From Candidatus Moraniibacteriota bacterium (GTDB taxonomy: Bacteria; Patescibacteriota; Minisyncoccia; Moranbacterales; UBA2206): a DNA stretch of 44,591 nt. The notes under the pieces are model-generated. The model ran no database searches. It was not told where the DNA came from and worked only from the letters and a program-made list of their open reading frames with translations. Position numbers and translations under genes: made by a program. Below are positions 1 through 8,474 of the stretch, piece by piece. The stretch covers positions 140,492-185,082 of the forward strand of contig JAPLXG010000006.1 in the NCBI GenBank assembly GCA_026396175.1, read 5' to 3'. Numbering within the stretch: the stretch's first letter is position 1; every line of letters starts with the position of its first letter.

Positions 1-1
1 G

Positions 2-1141
2 ATGTTTTTTGAGAGCAATCAACTATTTGGACTTCTGAACCTTTTTTCCGGTCGCGGGCTATCAAGCATTTCACTTGTGATGCTTGGTGTTGGGCCATAT
101 ATTACCGCTTCGATTATTATGCAGTTGCTCACCATGATTGTGCCGTCACTCGAGAAAATCTATAAAGAAGAAGGCGAGGCAGGACGACAAAAATTCAATC
201 AATGGACCCGTTGGGCAACTGTTCCTCTCGCTGCGATGCAGACTTTTGGGATGATTGCGCTTTTCCGTTCGCAGGGGATTATTGCCGCGACTGGAGCGAC
301 GAGTGTGATTTCAATGATGGTGATTGCGACGGCCGGAACGATATTTTTGATGTGGCTGGGCGAACTGATTACGGAAAAAGGTGTGGGCAATGGCGTGTCG
401 CTGATCATCTTTGCCGGAATTGTTTCGGGAATCCCTTCGACTGTGGCGAAAACTTATGCGACAGCGGACTCATCGCAAATTTTTACCTATTTGATTTTGG
501 GTGTGATTTTAATCGCGGCGATTGCGGCGGTGGTGTTTATGACTGAAGGTCAGCGCAATATGCCGGTTTCCTATGCCAAAAGAATCAAGGGCAACAAAAT
601 GTATGGCGGAACCTCGACGCATTTGCCACTGCGTATCAATCAAGCTGGTGTGATTCCAATTATCTTTGCCCTTTCTATTATGCTTTTTCCAGGAATGATT
701 GCCAACTTCCTCACCAAAAGTCCCAATGTGATGCTGGCCAATATTGCAGTCAAGGTGAGCGCGCTGTTTTCTCCGAGTAATTGGTTTTATTGGATGTTCT
801 ATTTCATTCTCGTAGTGGCTTTTACCTATTTTTACACCGCGGTTGTGTTTGATCCGAACAAAATTGCCGAAAGTTTGCAAAAACAAGGCGGGTACATCCT
901 GGGCATCCGTCCAGGCAAAAATACGGCCGATTATCTCTATCGCATTATGAATCGCATCACCCTTTCCGGCGCGGTCTTCTTGGGGCTTATCGCAATTCTG
1001 CCATTCTTTGTGCAGAGCTTTACCAGTATCGGTTCCGTTTCCATCGGTGGAACAGGACTACTCATCGTTGTTTCGGTGGTGATTGAAACAATCAAGCAAG
1101 TGCAAGGGCAACTGGCGATGCGGGATTATGAGGGATTCTAA
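2..1141 (+). CDS. secY: Protein translocase subunit SecY (5'-truncated by window)
   Basis: SecY is the channel-forming subunit of the SecYEG translocon in the inner membrane. The visible 379 residues begin inside the protein, around the plug/TM2 region (LFSGRGLSSISLVMLGVGPY, then ITASIIMQLL), and run through alternating hydrophobic segments to the usual cytosolic tail ending AMRDYEGF. The loop with RIKGNKMYGG followed by THLPLRINQAGVIPIIFA is typical of SecY loop C4/TM7. Bacterial SecY is about 430 residues, so roughly 50 N-terminal residues lie upstream; the first ATG in the window is not the true start. Adk and Map follow, the classic end of the spc ribosomal operon, which supports the identity. 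No anomaly is seen in the visible part. Confidence 0.97.
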   Translation: MFFESNQLFGLLNLFSGRGLSSISLVMLGVGPYITASIIMQLLTMIVPSLEKIYKEEGEAGRQKFNQWTRWATVPLAAMQTFGMIALFRSQGIIAATGATSVISMMVIATAGTIFLMWLGELITEKGVGNGVSLIIFAGIVSGIPSTVAKTYATADSSQIFTYLILGVILIAAIAAVVFMTEGQRNMPVSYAKRIKGNKMYGGTSTHLPLRINQAGVIPIIFALSIMLFPGMIANFLTKSPNVMLANIAVKVSALFSPSNWFYWMFYFILVVAFTYFYTAVVFDPNKIAESLQKQGGYILGIRPGKNTADYLYRIMNRITLSGAVFLGLIAILPFFVQSFTSIGSVSIGGTGLLIVVSVVIETIKQVQGQLAMRDYEGF

Positions 1142-1152
1142 ATGCCTCGCTA

Positions 1153-1266
1153 TGCTCGAATTTTCAATTTGAAATTTAAAATTTGAAATGAATTTTAAAC
1201 GACAAAATTTAGAATTTAGTAATTGAAATTTGATTTTAAATTTCTAATTTAAAATTTCAAATTTTG
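1153..1266. repeat. AT-rich dyad element, copy 1 (secY-adk spacer)
   Basis: This spacer is built from words such as AATTTGAAATTT and its complement arranged around a centre AACGACAAAATTTAG, so it can fold into a long imperfect AT hairpin. The same layout recurs at 11700-11826, 13281-13396, 17622-17705, 23238-23345, 32890-33005 and 43853-43905. Function is unknown. Confidence 0.7.
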
Positions 1267-1319
1267 GAAAAAGTCATCTCAAAAAAAGAGGGTGGTTGAA
1301 TAAATAAGGCTTGTAAAAT

Positions 1320-1964
1320 ATGAACATAGTTATTCTCGGTCCCCAAGGCTCAGGCAAGGGGACGCAGGCAAAACTTTTGGCGGAAAAATTTAATCTTGAT
1401 CATTTTGATACGGGTAAAGCTTTGCGTCAGGTGGCGCTACTGGATACTCCGCTTGGTCGTGAAGTGCATGAGATTATTATGGTGAAAAAAGAGTTGGTTC
1501 CCAGTCGATTGCTTCGGGAAGTTTTGCACATTCGCCTCAATGATCTTGGGCGCGAGCAAGGGATTGTTTTTGACGGCGTACCAAGAAATGTTGAGCAGGC
1601 AGGATATTTCGAGGAAGCACTGCAAGAATTTGGCCGAAAAGTTGACCGAGTGATTTTTGTGGATATTTCAAAGGAGGAATCGCTAAAAAGAATCGGCAAA
1701 AGATTTTCTTGCGAAGATTGCAAAGAAGCGGTAATCTTGAAGGAAGGTGAGGCGGAGGTTTGTGTCAAATGCGGGGGTAGATTAGCTCAAAGAGCGGATG
1801 ACACGAAGGAAGGCATTGAAAAAAGACTCTCAATTTTCAGGGAAGAAACGATGCCAGTGATTGAATATTTTGAAAAAAAGAATTTGGTTTCACGGATTGA
1901 TGGGGCGCAGAGCATAGAAAAAGTTTTTGGGGATGTTTTGGTGAGCCTTGGGGATATTGCTTAG
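1320..1964 (+). CDS. adk: Adenylate kinase, zinc-LID type
   Basis: Adenylate kinase interconverts ATP + AMP and 2 ADP in the cytosol. The 214-residue length is the normal long form. The P-loop GPQGSGKGT is at residues 7-15, the AMP-binding region DTGKALRQ at about 30, and FDGVPRN at 84-90. The LID domain carries four cysteines (C131, C134, C148, C151), the structural zinc site of many Gram-positive and CPR enzymes. The arginines RADD and EKRL expected in the active site are present. It lies between secY and map in the usual order; an AT-rich dyad element separates it from secY. The Shine-Dalgarno signal is weak (AATAAGG), so the start rests on the conserved MNIVILG opening. Confidence 0.97.
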   Translation: MNIVILGPQGSGKGTQAKLLAEKFNLDHFDTGKALRQVALLDTPLGREVHEIIMVKKELVPSRLLREVLHIRLNDLGREQGIVFDGVPRNVEQAGYFEEALQEFGRKVDRVIFVDISKEESLKRIGKRFSCEDCKEAVILKEGEAEVCVKCGGRLAQRADDTKEGIEKRLSIFREETMPVIEYFEKKNLVSRIDGAQSIEKVFGDVLVSLGDIA

Positions 1965-1972
1965 TTGGGTAT

Positions 1973-2090
1973 CTTTACTAATTACGAATCAAGTACGAAT
2001 ATACTAATGTGAATTAAATTTAGATTATCATTAAAGCAGGAGTGCTGTGTTTTTATTCGTATATTAGTATTCGATTCGTAATTAGTAAAG
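1973..2090. repeat. Inverted-repeat element built of ACGAATT-type words
   Basis: The left arm 1973-2008 and right arm 2055-2090 are complementary, with the outer 18 bp perfect (CTTTACTAATTACGAATC against 2073-2090). The arms contain the word family TACGAAT/ATTCGTA that reappears at 14570-14610, 17577-17600 and 33131-33172. It fills the adk-map spacer and could fold in RNA, but has no T-run, so a MITE-like element is more likely than a simple terminator. Confidence 0.7.
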
Positions 2091-2117
2091 TAAGGCAGGA
2101 TTTGTAATTTGTAGTGT

Positions 2118-2879
2118 ATGATTATCATCAAATCAAAAAAAGAAATAGAACTGATGCGGGAAGGTGGACAGCTTCTGGGTCAAATTATGGAGCGCTTAGG
2201 CGAGATAATTGTGCCTGGGCAAAATACTCTTGAGATTAACAAGCTGGCGAGAAAGCTTGTTTTTGATATGGGAGGAACGCCGATTTTCGAAGGCTATGGT
2301 GAGCCAAAAAATCCTTACCCGGCGGCGGTTTGTGCTTCACTTAATAATGAAATTGTGCACGGTATTCCCAATAAAGACAGGATTATTCGTGAAGGAGATT
2401 TGGTGAAGATTGATATCGGAATGAAATACAAAGGGATGATTACTGATATGGCGCGGACATTTCCCGCTGGTAAGATTTCAAGTGAGGCGCAGAAATTATT
2501 GGATACGACAAAAAGATGTTTGGACGAAGGGATAAAAACAATCCAAGTCGGAGCAAAATTGAGTGATTATGGCAAAGCGGTTGAGAGTTGTGCTAAGGCG
2601 CAGGGGTTTTCGGTTGTGCGCGACCTGGTGGGACACGGCGTGGGCAAGGAATTGCATGAAGATCCGCAAATTCCCAATTACGCTTCCGGGATGCGGGAAA
2701 TTATTTTGCAAGAAGGTATGACGCTGGCGCTTGAGCCGATGATCAATGCCGGAACGCATTATGTGAAAGTGCTTCAAGATGGTTGGACATATGCGACGAA
2801 AGACGGAAAACTCAGCGCGCATTTTGAGGATACAGTTGTGGTGACGAAGAGTGGGGTGGAAATACTAACGAGAATTTGA
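2118..2879 (+). CDS. map: Methionine aminopeptidase, type I
   Basis: Removes the initiator methionine from nascent proteins. At 253 residues it is a normal short type I enzyme without an N-terminal zinc finger. The dinuclear metal ligands are visible in order: D99 (KIDIG), D110 (ITDMARTF), H173 (GHGVGKELHEDP), E206 (ALEPM) and E237 (HFEDTVVV); the substrate-binding histidine H81 is in EIVHGIP. The start at MIIIKSKKEIELM matches the family. It is the third gene of the secY-adk-map arrangement. Its stop codon lies within an AT-rich word (GAGAATTTGAAATTTG), and ruvX begins 29 nt further on. Confidence 0.97.
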   Translation: MIIIKSKKEIELMREGGQLLGQIMERLGEIIVPGQNTLEINKLARKLVFDMGGTPIFEGYGEPKNPYPAAVCASLNNEIVHGIPNKDRIIREGDLVKIDIGMKYKGMITDMARTFPAGKISSEAQKLLDTTKRCLDEGIKTIQVGAKLSDYGKAVESCAKAQGFSVVRDLVGHGVGKELHEDPQIPNYASGMREIILQEGMTLALEPMINAGTHYVKVLQDGWTYATKDGKLSAHFEDTVVVTKSGVEILTRI

Positions 2880-2908
2880 AATTTGAAATTGTGTGTAAGG
2901 ATTTATTT

Positions 2909-3325
2909 ATGCCAAAAGATCCAACCAAAACAAAATATTTTCTCGGCGTCGATTATGGTGAGTCGAAGATAGGTCTCGCGATTGCGGATAGCGAAACGCG
3001 GATTGCTTTTGTCTATGGCACAATCAAAAATGACAAAGAATTGCTCCAAAATATTTTAGCGATCATAAAAAAAGAGAGCATTGGGACTGTGGTGATTGGC
3101 GTGCCCAAAAGAATGGGGGATAAAAAAATAATTTATGCTGGAGAGAAGTTGGGCAAGAGTCTCGAAGAAAATGGAATTAACATTACCTATCAAGACGAAA
3201 TATATTCGACCAAAATTGCTCGGGAGAATTTGAAAGAAAAAGAGCTTCGGGACATTAATCGTTTCGACGACGCCGAAGCGGCGCGGATAATTTTGGATAG
3301 CTTTTTGCAAAAAAAGGCTTTGTAG
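2909..3325 (+). CDS. ruvX: RuvX/YqgF-type RNase H-fold resolvase
   Basis: YqgF/RuvX is a small RNase H-fold nuclease, proposed to act in 16S rRNA 5'-end maturation or as a Holliday junction resolvase. The 138-residue product opens with FLGVDYGESKIGLAIAD, the first acidic strand with GxDxG, continues with VVIGVPKR and YQDEIYSTKIA, and ends with DDAEAARIILDSFL, carrying the last catalytic aspartates. The ATG at 2909 follows TAAGG by 8 nt. A longer frame opens with a TTG overlapping the map stop, but the extra residues come from an AT-rich word and are unlikely to be real. The gene sits between map and argS. Confidence 0.93.
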   Translation: MPKDPTKTKYFLGVDYGESKIGLAIADSETRIAFVYGTIKNDKELLQNILAIIKKESIGTVVIGVPKRMGDKKIIYAGEKLGKSLEENGINITYQDEIYSTKIARENLKEKELRDINRFDDAEAARIILDSFLQKKAL

Positions 3326-3341
3326 GGTATATTAGGTGTAT

Positions 3342-4922
3342 ATGCGAGAATTACTCATCGAAAAATTACGAAACGTTTTTGGCCGGGTTTTCCCGGATTT
3401 TTCGCTTTCCAACACGGAAATTGAAATTAACTATCCGCCGGAAGAGTTTGGAGATTATTCGACTAATTTAGCGCTCAAGGTGGCAAAAGAGCTCAAGAAA
3501 AATCCGCGCGAAATTGCGGAGCTCGTGAAAAGTGAGCTGGAGAAAGAGGACGTAAAAGATAAAATATTTTCCCAAATTGAAGTGGCCGGCGCGGGTTTTT
3601 TGAATTTTAGTCTTTCAGCCGGGGCGCGCGGAAGTGAAATTGAAAAAATCAATTCTGTTGGCGAGCATTATGGTGATAGTAAAATTGGAAAAGGCAAAAA
3701 AATTCACCTGGATTTTGTCAGTGCCAATCCGACCGGGCCGATTCATCTAGGTAATGGTCGTGGCGGTCCGCTTGGGGACACACTGGCTAATATTCTCATA
3801 AAAAATGATTTTTCCGTTTGGCGGGAATTTTATGTTAATGATTTTGGTAATCAAATCAGAATTTTGGGGCACTCAATCTTGAAAGACGACGAGGCGCAGT
3901 ATCGGGGAAAATATATTGATGATTTAGCGAAAAAGAACACAGAACCAGATCCCTTTTTAGTCGGGCAAATGGCAACGGAAACAATTTTGGATCAGATGAT
4001 TCGACCAGCGATGGAATCTCTCGGAATATTTTTCAATGATTATTTTCGCGAAAGTTCACTGCATAAAAATGGGGAAGTGGAAAAGGCCTTTGAGGAGCTA
4101 AAAAAGAAAGATTTGCTCTATGAAAAAGACGGCGCTTTGTGGTTTCGCGCGGAAAAATTCGGCGATGAAAAAGATCGCGTGGTGAAAAAAACAACCGGCG
4201 AGATTACTTATTTCGGCGGAGACGTTGCCTATCATTTGAATAAACTGCAAAAGCGAAAATTTGATTTGGCGATTGACATTTGGGGCGCCGATCATCACGG
4301 GGATGTCGCGCGGGTGCAGGGCGTTATGGATGCGCTGGGTTATCCTGGAAAAGTGAAAGTACTGCTCACACAAAATCTGACCGTGCTCAAAAATGGCGAA
4401 GAATTCAAAATGTCTAAACGCAAGGGGCAATACATCTGCCTTGAAGATCTGATTGATGAAGTGGGGAAAGACGCTGTGCGGTTTATTTTTCTGGCCTACT
4501 CGGCCAATTCGCCGATGATTTTTGATATTGACTTGGCACGCGAAAAATCGAACAAAAATCCAGTTTATTATGTTCAGTATGCTTATGCCAGGATGGCAGG
4601 AATTTTGCGAAAAACGGAAAAAGAAGCGGAAGGTAAGGCGGATTTTTCACTGCTGACAAATGAAAAAGAAATTGAACTTGCGAGGCATTTGATGCGTTTT
4701 CCCGATTTAATTTTGGAAATTGCCGAGAACTACGAAGTGCATCGAATCACGCATTATGCCATTAAACTGGCGGATAAATTTCATAGCTTCTATCACACTT
4801 CACGTATTTTAGACGAAGAAAAAGCGCTTGCCTCGGCAAGAAGAGAATTGGTCAGCGCGACCAAAGTGGTTTTGGGCGAGACTTTGCGCTTGGTGGGAAT
4901 CGGTGCACCAGATAAGATGTAG
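3342..4922 (+). CDS. argS: Arginyl-tRNA synthetase
   Basis: Charges tRNA-Arg. The N-terminal additional domain (about residues 1-90) recognises the tRNA D-loop. The HIGH motif appears as PTGPIHLGNGRGGPLGD, and the KMSKS loop as FKMSKRKGQYICLEDLIDEV, both in class Ia positions. The C-terminal anticodon-binding all-helical domain ends LRLVGIGAPDKM, a typical ArgRS tail. About 526 residues is on the short side, as in many CPR. An in-frame GTG lies 6 nt upstream (3336); ATG 3342 is preferred because the family starts with a helix right after MRELLIEKL. It is 16 nt after ruvX, so probably co-transcribed. Confidence 0.97.
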   Translation: MRELLIEKLRNVFGRVFPDFSLSNTEIEINYPPEEFGDYSTNLALKVAKELKKNPREIAELVKSELEKEDVKDKIFSQIEVAGAGFLNFSLSAGARGSEIEKINSVGEHYGDSKIGKGKKIHLDFVSANPTGPIHLGNGRGGPLGDTLANILIKNDFSVWREFYVNDFGNQIRILGHSILKDDEAQYRGKYIDDLAKKNTEPDPFLVGQMATETILDQMIRPAMESLGIFFNDYFRESSLHKNGEVEKAFEELKKKDLLYEKDGALWFRAEKFGDEKDRVVKKTTGEITYFGGDVAYHLNKLQKRKFDLAIDIWGADHHGDVARVQGVMDALGYPGKVKVLLTQNLTVLKNGEEFKMSKRKGQYICLEDLIDEVGKDAVRFIFLAYSANSPMIFDIDLAREKSNKNPVYYVQYAYARMAGILRKTEKEAEGKADFSLLTNEKEIELARHLMRFPDLILEIAENYEVHRITHYAIKLADKFHSFYHTSRILDEEKALASARRELVSATKVVLGETLRLVGIGAPDKM

Positions 4923-4960
4923 TTTGAGGCTTAATATTCAAATAAAAAACAAACCCTTCC

Positions 4961-5099
4961 TGTCATTCTGAGCGTAGCGCAGCGGAGTCGAAGAATCTAC
5001 TATGGGTTATTGTAAGCTTTGCTATATTGTAAAAAACTTGAGGTAATGGATGGCAGATCCTTCGGCTTCGTCCGAGTACGGACTTCGCTCAGGATGACA
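4961..5099. repeat. MITE-like element of the TGTCAT-CTGAGCG family, copy 1
   Basis: Terminal inverted repeats TGTCATTCTGAGCG and CGCTCAGGATGACA bracket 139 bp; subterminal words include GCAGCGGAGTCGAAGAATCT and AGATCCTTCGGCTTCGTC. Two further copies lie at 25041-25230 and 37179-37335, and a related one at 35344-35464. No ORF lies inside, so it would be non-autonomous. Confidence 0.8.
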
Positions 5100-5127
5100 A
5101 TTTAAATTTAAATCCAAGGTCCTACCT

Positions 5128-5835
5128 ATGTCAATCTTAAAAAACTTGCTAACTGACTTAGAAAAATTGAAAAATCCCGCAAAGGCGAAAGTTTTGGCGG
5201 GATTTTTCAAAACGGACAAGGGTGAATATGGCGAGGGGGATGTGTTTTGGGGGATTACTGTTCCCAAGCAGAGAATTGTTGTGCGAAAATATTTTCAGCA
5301 AATTAGCTTTGAAGATCTACAGTATTTACTAAGACAAAATGTCCACGAGTTGCGTTTTTCGGCCGTAGCTACATTAGTTCTGAAATATCAAAAAGGCGAC
5401 CTGAAGGAAAAAGAGCGTGTGGCGAAATTTTATCTGCGCAATTCAAAAGGCATCAATAATTGGGACCTGGTGGATTTGTCGGCGCCGCAAATTTTGGGCG
5501 ATTATTTTTTTGCTAAAGACAAAACTATTTTGTATAAATTAGCCAAATCAAAAAATTTATGGGAAAGGCGTATTGCGGTGCTGGCGACATTTTGGTTTAT
5601 TAAGAACAAGGATTTTAGCGATTCCTTAAAAATTGCCGAGATGTTGCTTTTTGACAAGCATGACTTAATTCACAAAGCGGTTGGCTGGATGCTGCGAGAA
5701 ATTGGGAAGCGGGACAAAAAAGTTGAGACAAAATTTTTGGATAAATTCGCCAAAAAAATGCCCCGGACCGCTTTGCGTTACGCGATTGAAAAATTTTCCA
5801 AAGAGGAACGGGAAAAATATTTGAAAATGTGCTAG
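5128..5835 (+). CDS. AlkD-family DNA alkylation repair protein
   Basis: AlkD-type enzymes are HEAT-like-repeat DNA glycosylases that remove N3- and N7-alkylated purines without base flipping. This 235-residue protein has the family size. The catalytic region NNWDLVDLSAP gives W112, D113 and D116; WERRIAVL (145-152) supplies the conserved arginine pair, and AVGWMLREIG the later tryptophan. These correspond in order to the key W/D/R/W residues of Bacillus cereus AlkD. Helical repeats span the whole length and no signal peptide is seen. It stands alone, downstream of a MITE-like element. A promoter-like TGCTAGAAT overlaps its stop codon and likely serves the next gene. Confidence 0.92.
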   Translation: MSILKNLLTDLEKLKNPAKAKVLAGFFKTDKGEYGEGDVFWGITVPKQRIVVRKYFQQISFEDLQYLLRQNVHELRFSAVATLVLKYQKGDLKEKERVAKFYLRNSKGINNWDLVDLSAPQILGDYFFAKDKTILYKLAKSKNLWERRIAVLATFWFIKNKDFSDSLKIAEMLLFDKHDLIHKAVGWMLREIGKRDKKVETKFLDKFAKKMPRTALRYAIEKFSKEEREKYLKMC

Positions 5836-5838
5836 AAT
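5831..5838 (+). promoter_or_regulatory. Candidate extended -10 promoter at the alkD-like stop codon
   Basis: TGCTAGAAT overlaps the end of the AlkD-like gene (codons TGC TAG AAT). The TGn extension plus TAGAAT matches the -10 style at 16720, 33255 and 36909 in this window. No clear -35 was found. It would drive the propeller gene through the inverted-repeat element at 5845-5977. Confidence 0.45.
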
Positions 5839-5844
5839 AGGAGC

Positions 5845-5977
5845 ATCCCCCACCACTTTTTTACTTTTATTTTATATCCAAGGTGGGTATCGTAGCGTTT
5901 AGTAAAAATTGTAAAATAATTTAATTAAAACATGCCCCAATTGCGCCATAGGCGTGAGTAAAAAAGTGGTGGGGGAT
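5845..5977. repeat. MITE-like element with 20-bp perfect terminal inverted repeats
   Basis: ATCCCCCACCACTTTTTTAC at 5845-5864 is exactly repeated in inverted orientation at 5958-5977, giving a 133-bp element with no ORF. The right arm contributes GGTGGGGGAT just before the next start codon and so is the only visible Shine-Dalgarno for the propeller gene. No target-site duplication is obvious. Confidence 0.8.
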
Positions 5978-5984
5978 AAACAAA

Positions 5985-8381
5985 ATGGAAACACAAAATA
6001 ATTTGGAAAACGAAACTGCTCCAGTTGAGATAAAAAAGGATCATCGGATAAGGATAATCTTGCCAGCTTTGGCGGTTTTATTTTTCGTTCTTTTAATTGC
6101 GCAAAACTATTTCTACGCGAAAAACGGTGGATGGCTAAAAAAACCTAATTTTGCAAATAATTCAAGCGGGCAAGACATTACGCTTACGCAAAAACTGCAA
6201 AACGAATCTAAGATTAAGAAATTTTCCAACTATCAAGAGTTGCAAGATTTTGTGGAAAATAATTCTCCTAGTAACAATTTCGGCAGAATGACACTTGATA
6301 GCGCGGTAGGTAATGCCGCTATGCCGATGGCAGAAAAAGGCGCCGGGTCTGCGGCGGGGATGGGCGGAGCCGATTATTCCCAGACAAATGTTCAGGTGGC
6401 AGGAGTGGATGAGGCGGATTTGGTGAAAACAGATGGGGAATATATCTATTCCGTGGCGGATAAAACCTTGTTTATCACGCGGGCTAATCCTGTGGACAAC
6501 GCTAGCGTGGAAGCAAAAATTGAATTCAAATCAACCCCGCAAAGTATCTATCTTAAAGGCAATCGCCTGGTGATTTTCGGCGGAGATCAAGAAATTTTCG
6601 GGCTGGACTCCTATCATCAGTTTAAGCGTAAATCGCCCTATTCTTTTTTCAAAGTTTTTGATATCACAGACAAGAAAAATCCCAAACAGATCAGGGACCT
6701 GGATTTTGAAGGCAGCTACTTGAATTCGAGAATGATTGGTAACTATGTCTATTTCCTCACTTCGACCTACACGCAATATTACGAGGGAGAAATGCCTGTG
6801 CCGAGAATTTTGAATGGCGGAAAAGAAATCTATGCCAGCACGGATTTGGCCAAATGTCCCAATTGTCCACCAGTCTATTATTTCGATATGCCCTATGAAT
6901 CGATGAATATGGTGAATGTGGCGGCAATCAACATCGATGATGAAACGGAAAACTTGACCAATCAGGTTTATCTGCTATCCGGCGAGCAAAATTTTTATGC
7001 TTCGCAAAATAATTTGTATATCACTTACACTAAACACTTGAGCGAGTATGATCTGTTTATGGGCGTAGCGAAAGACCTACTTTTCTCTCGCCTTAGTGAA
7101 AAAGATCAGGCGCGGATTTCCAAAATTGAGGCAGTGGATAATTCCATTCTCAGTGAACAGGAGAAAATGAGTAAAATTAGCGTCGTTATCGAGCACTACA
7201 TAGATTCGCTTTCGGACGATGAAGGCAAGAAAGCGGAAAAAGAATTGTCGGATGAAATGCAAAAAAAATACACGGACATTTCCAAGGAGCTGGAAAAAAC
7301 AGTGATTCATAAAATTGCCATCAATGGAAACAAACTTGAATACCAGAATTTCGGAGAAGTGACTGGTGCGGTGCTCAATCAGTTTTCGATGGATGAAGAT
7401 GCGGTGGGTAACTTCCGGATTGCGACGACCAAAAATCAAGATTTTTCCCCGCTCTATTTTTTCAATAATTTTGGAATCAGTGGAACGGAAAAAATAGTAG
7501 CGAATGGAGGTCAAGGAATAGATACTACTCAAAACCAATCTTACAGTAACCTCTATGTGCTGGATAATAACTTGAAAGTGATTGGGGCAGTGGAAGATCT
7601 GGCGAAAGGCGAACGCATTTATTCAGCCAGATTTATGCAAAATCGGGCTTACCTTGTGACCTACAAACAAACCGATCCGCTATTTGTGATTGATCTCCGT
7701 GACGCCAGAAATCCCAAGGTTTTGGGCGAACTCAAGGTGCCAGGATTTTCGAGTTATTTGCATCCCTATGATGACACAACGCTCATTGGTCTGGGAAAGG
7801 AGACGACAGAAAGTACCTCTGGCGCGGTATCAACCGGAGGACTTAAACTCTCGCTATTTGATGTGAGTGATGTGGCCAACCCGAAAGAGATTGATAAATA
7901 TGATTTGGGTTCGGCGGGTAGCGATTCTTTAGCTCTCAATGAGCACAAGGCCTTCCTTTTCTCGCGTGAGAAAAATTTATTAGTGATTCCTGTAACCTTG
8001 ACGGATAGCGTAATTAGGACATCAGCGCCTTGGCAGGAAATATTTAATGGCGTGGCGGTTTTTAATATTGATAAAAATGGCTTTAAATTAAAAGGAAAAA
8101 TCAGTCAAGATATCAAAAACAATTCGACTTCTGGCTATTATGATTATTATAGCAATGGCCTAAAGCGAGCGTTGTATATTGGAGACAATCTTTACACCGT
8201 TTCAAATCAATATTTACAAATTAATAAATTGGATAATTTAGATCTTGTGAAAAGAATTTCGCTCAAGGGTGAGGAGGATTTTCGGGTGGTTGTGCCAACC
8301 CAAACTCCAACTCCAATGCCAATGCCAACCGCGGGCACTGCGAGCAACACTTCAATTTTTGGTGGTTCACCAGCAGAATAA
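5985..8381 (+). CDS. Membrane-anchored C-terminal beta-propeller protein (PF09826 family)
   Basis: This 798-residue protein has a short cytosolic N-terminus, one hydrophobic anchor at about residues 26-47 (IILPALAVLFFVLLIAQNYF) and a large outside domain. The family signature QTNVQVAGVDEADLVKTDGE is at about 133-152, followed by blades with repeated FKVFDITDKKNPK- and LFDVSDVANPKE-type motifs (DVSDxxNPKE), the mark of the 'secreted protein containing C-terminal beta-propeller domain' family. A helical insert at about 350-435 is rich in K, E and S. The C-terminus ends in a P/T/M-rich linker (PTQTPTPMPMPT). Biochemical role is unknown; surface display or sensing is only an inference. The Shine-Dalgarno comes from the preceding inverted-repeat element. 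Confidence 0.88.
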   Translation: METQNNLENETAPVEIKKDHRIRIILPALAVLFFVLLIAQNYFYAKNGGWLKKPNFANNSSGQDITLTQKLQNESKIKKFSNYQELQDFVENNSPSNNFGRMTLDSAVGNAAMPMAEKGAGSAAGMGGADYSQTNVQVAGVDEADLVKTDGEYIYSVADKTLFITRANPVDNASVEAKIEFKSTPQSIYLKGNRLVIFGGDQEIFGLDSYHQFKRKSPYSFFKVFDITDKKNPKQIRDLDFEGSYLNSRMIGNYVYFLTSTYTQYYEGEMPVPRILNGGKEIYASTDLAKCPNCPPVYYFDMPYESMNMVNVAAINIDDETENLTNQVYLLSGEQNFYASQNNLYITYTKHLSEYDLFMGVAKDLLFSRLSEKDQARISKIEAVDNSILSEQEKMSKISVVIEHYIDSLSDDEGKKAEKELSDEMQKKYTDISKELEKTVIHKIAINGNKLEYQNFGEVTGAVLNQFSMDEDAVGNFRIATTKNQDFSPLYFFNNFGISGTEKIVANGGQGIDTTQNQSYSNLYVLDNNLKVIGAVEDLAKGERIYSARFMQNRAYLVTYKQTDPLFVIDLRDARNPKVLGELKVPGFSSYLHPYDDTTLIGLGKETTESTSGAVSTGGLKLSLFDVSDVANPKEIDKYDLGSAGSDSLALNEHKAFLFSREKNLLVIPVTLTDSVIRTSAPWQEIFNGVAVFNIDKNGFKLKGKISQDIKNNSTSGYYDYYSNGLKRALYIGDNLYTVSNQYLQINKLDNLDLVKRISLKGEEDFRVVVPTQTPTPMPMPTAGTASNTSIFGGSPAE

Positions 8382-8409
8382 TACTGGCGGGACAGCCAGA
8401 TGGCCATTT

Positions 8410-8437
8410 CGCTCTTTTGAGCTTTTTGTGCTACAAT
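8410..8437 (+). promoter_or_regulatory. Terminator hairpin abutting an extended -10 promoter
   Basis: GCTC-TTTT-GAGC followed by TTTTT ends the propeller gene, and the T-run leads directly into GTGCTACAATG, an extended -10 (TGCTACAAT, box 8432-8437) for the glycosyltransferase at 8475. The hairpin is short. The same fused layout, with almost the same GTGCTACAAT word, is seen at 28406-28442. Confidence 0.5.
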
Positions 8438-8474
8438 GAAAAAAGTAGATAAGCATTAACTTTAAACAAAAGAA

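Noticed and set aside
202-546. 114-codon open frame inside secY, other frame
   Set aside because: Acid/Cys-rich translation without homology, fully inside a well-supported secY; shadow frame.
3336-3341. GTG start of argS
   Set aside because: Adds only two residues and has no better ribosome site than ATG 3342; cannot be fully excluded.
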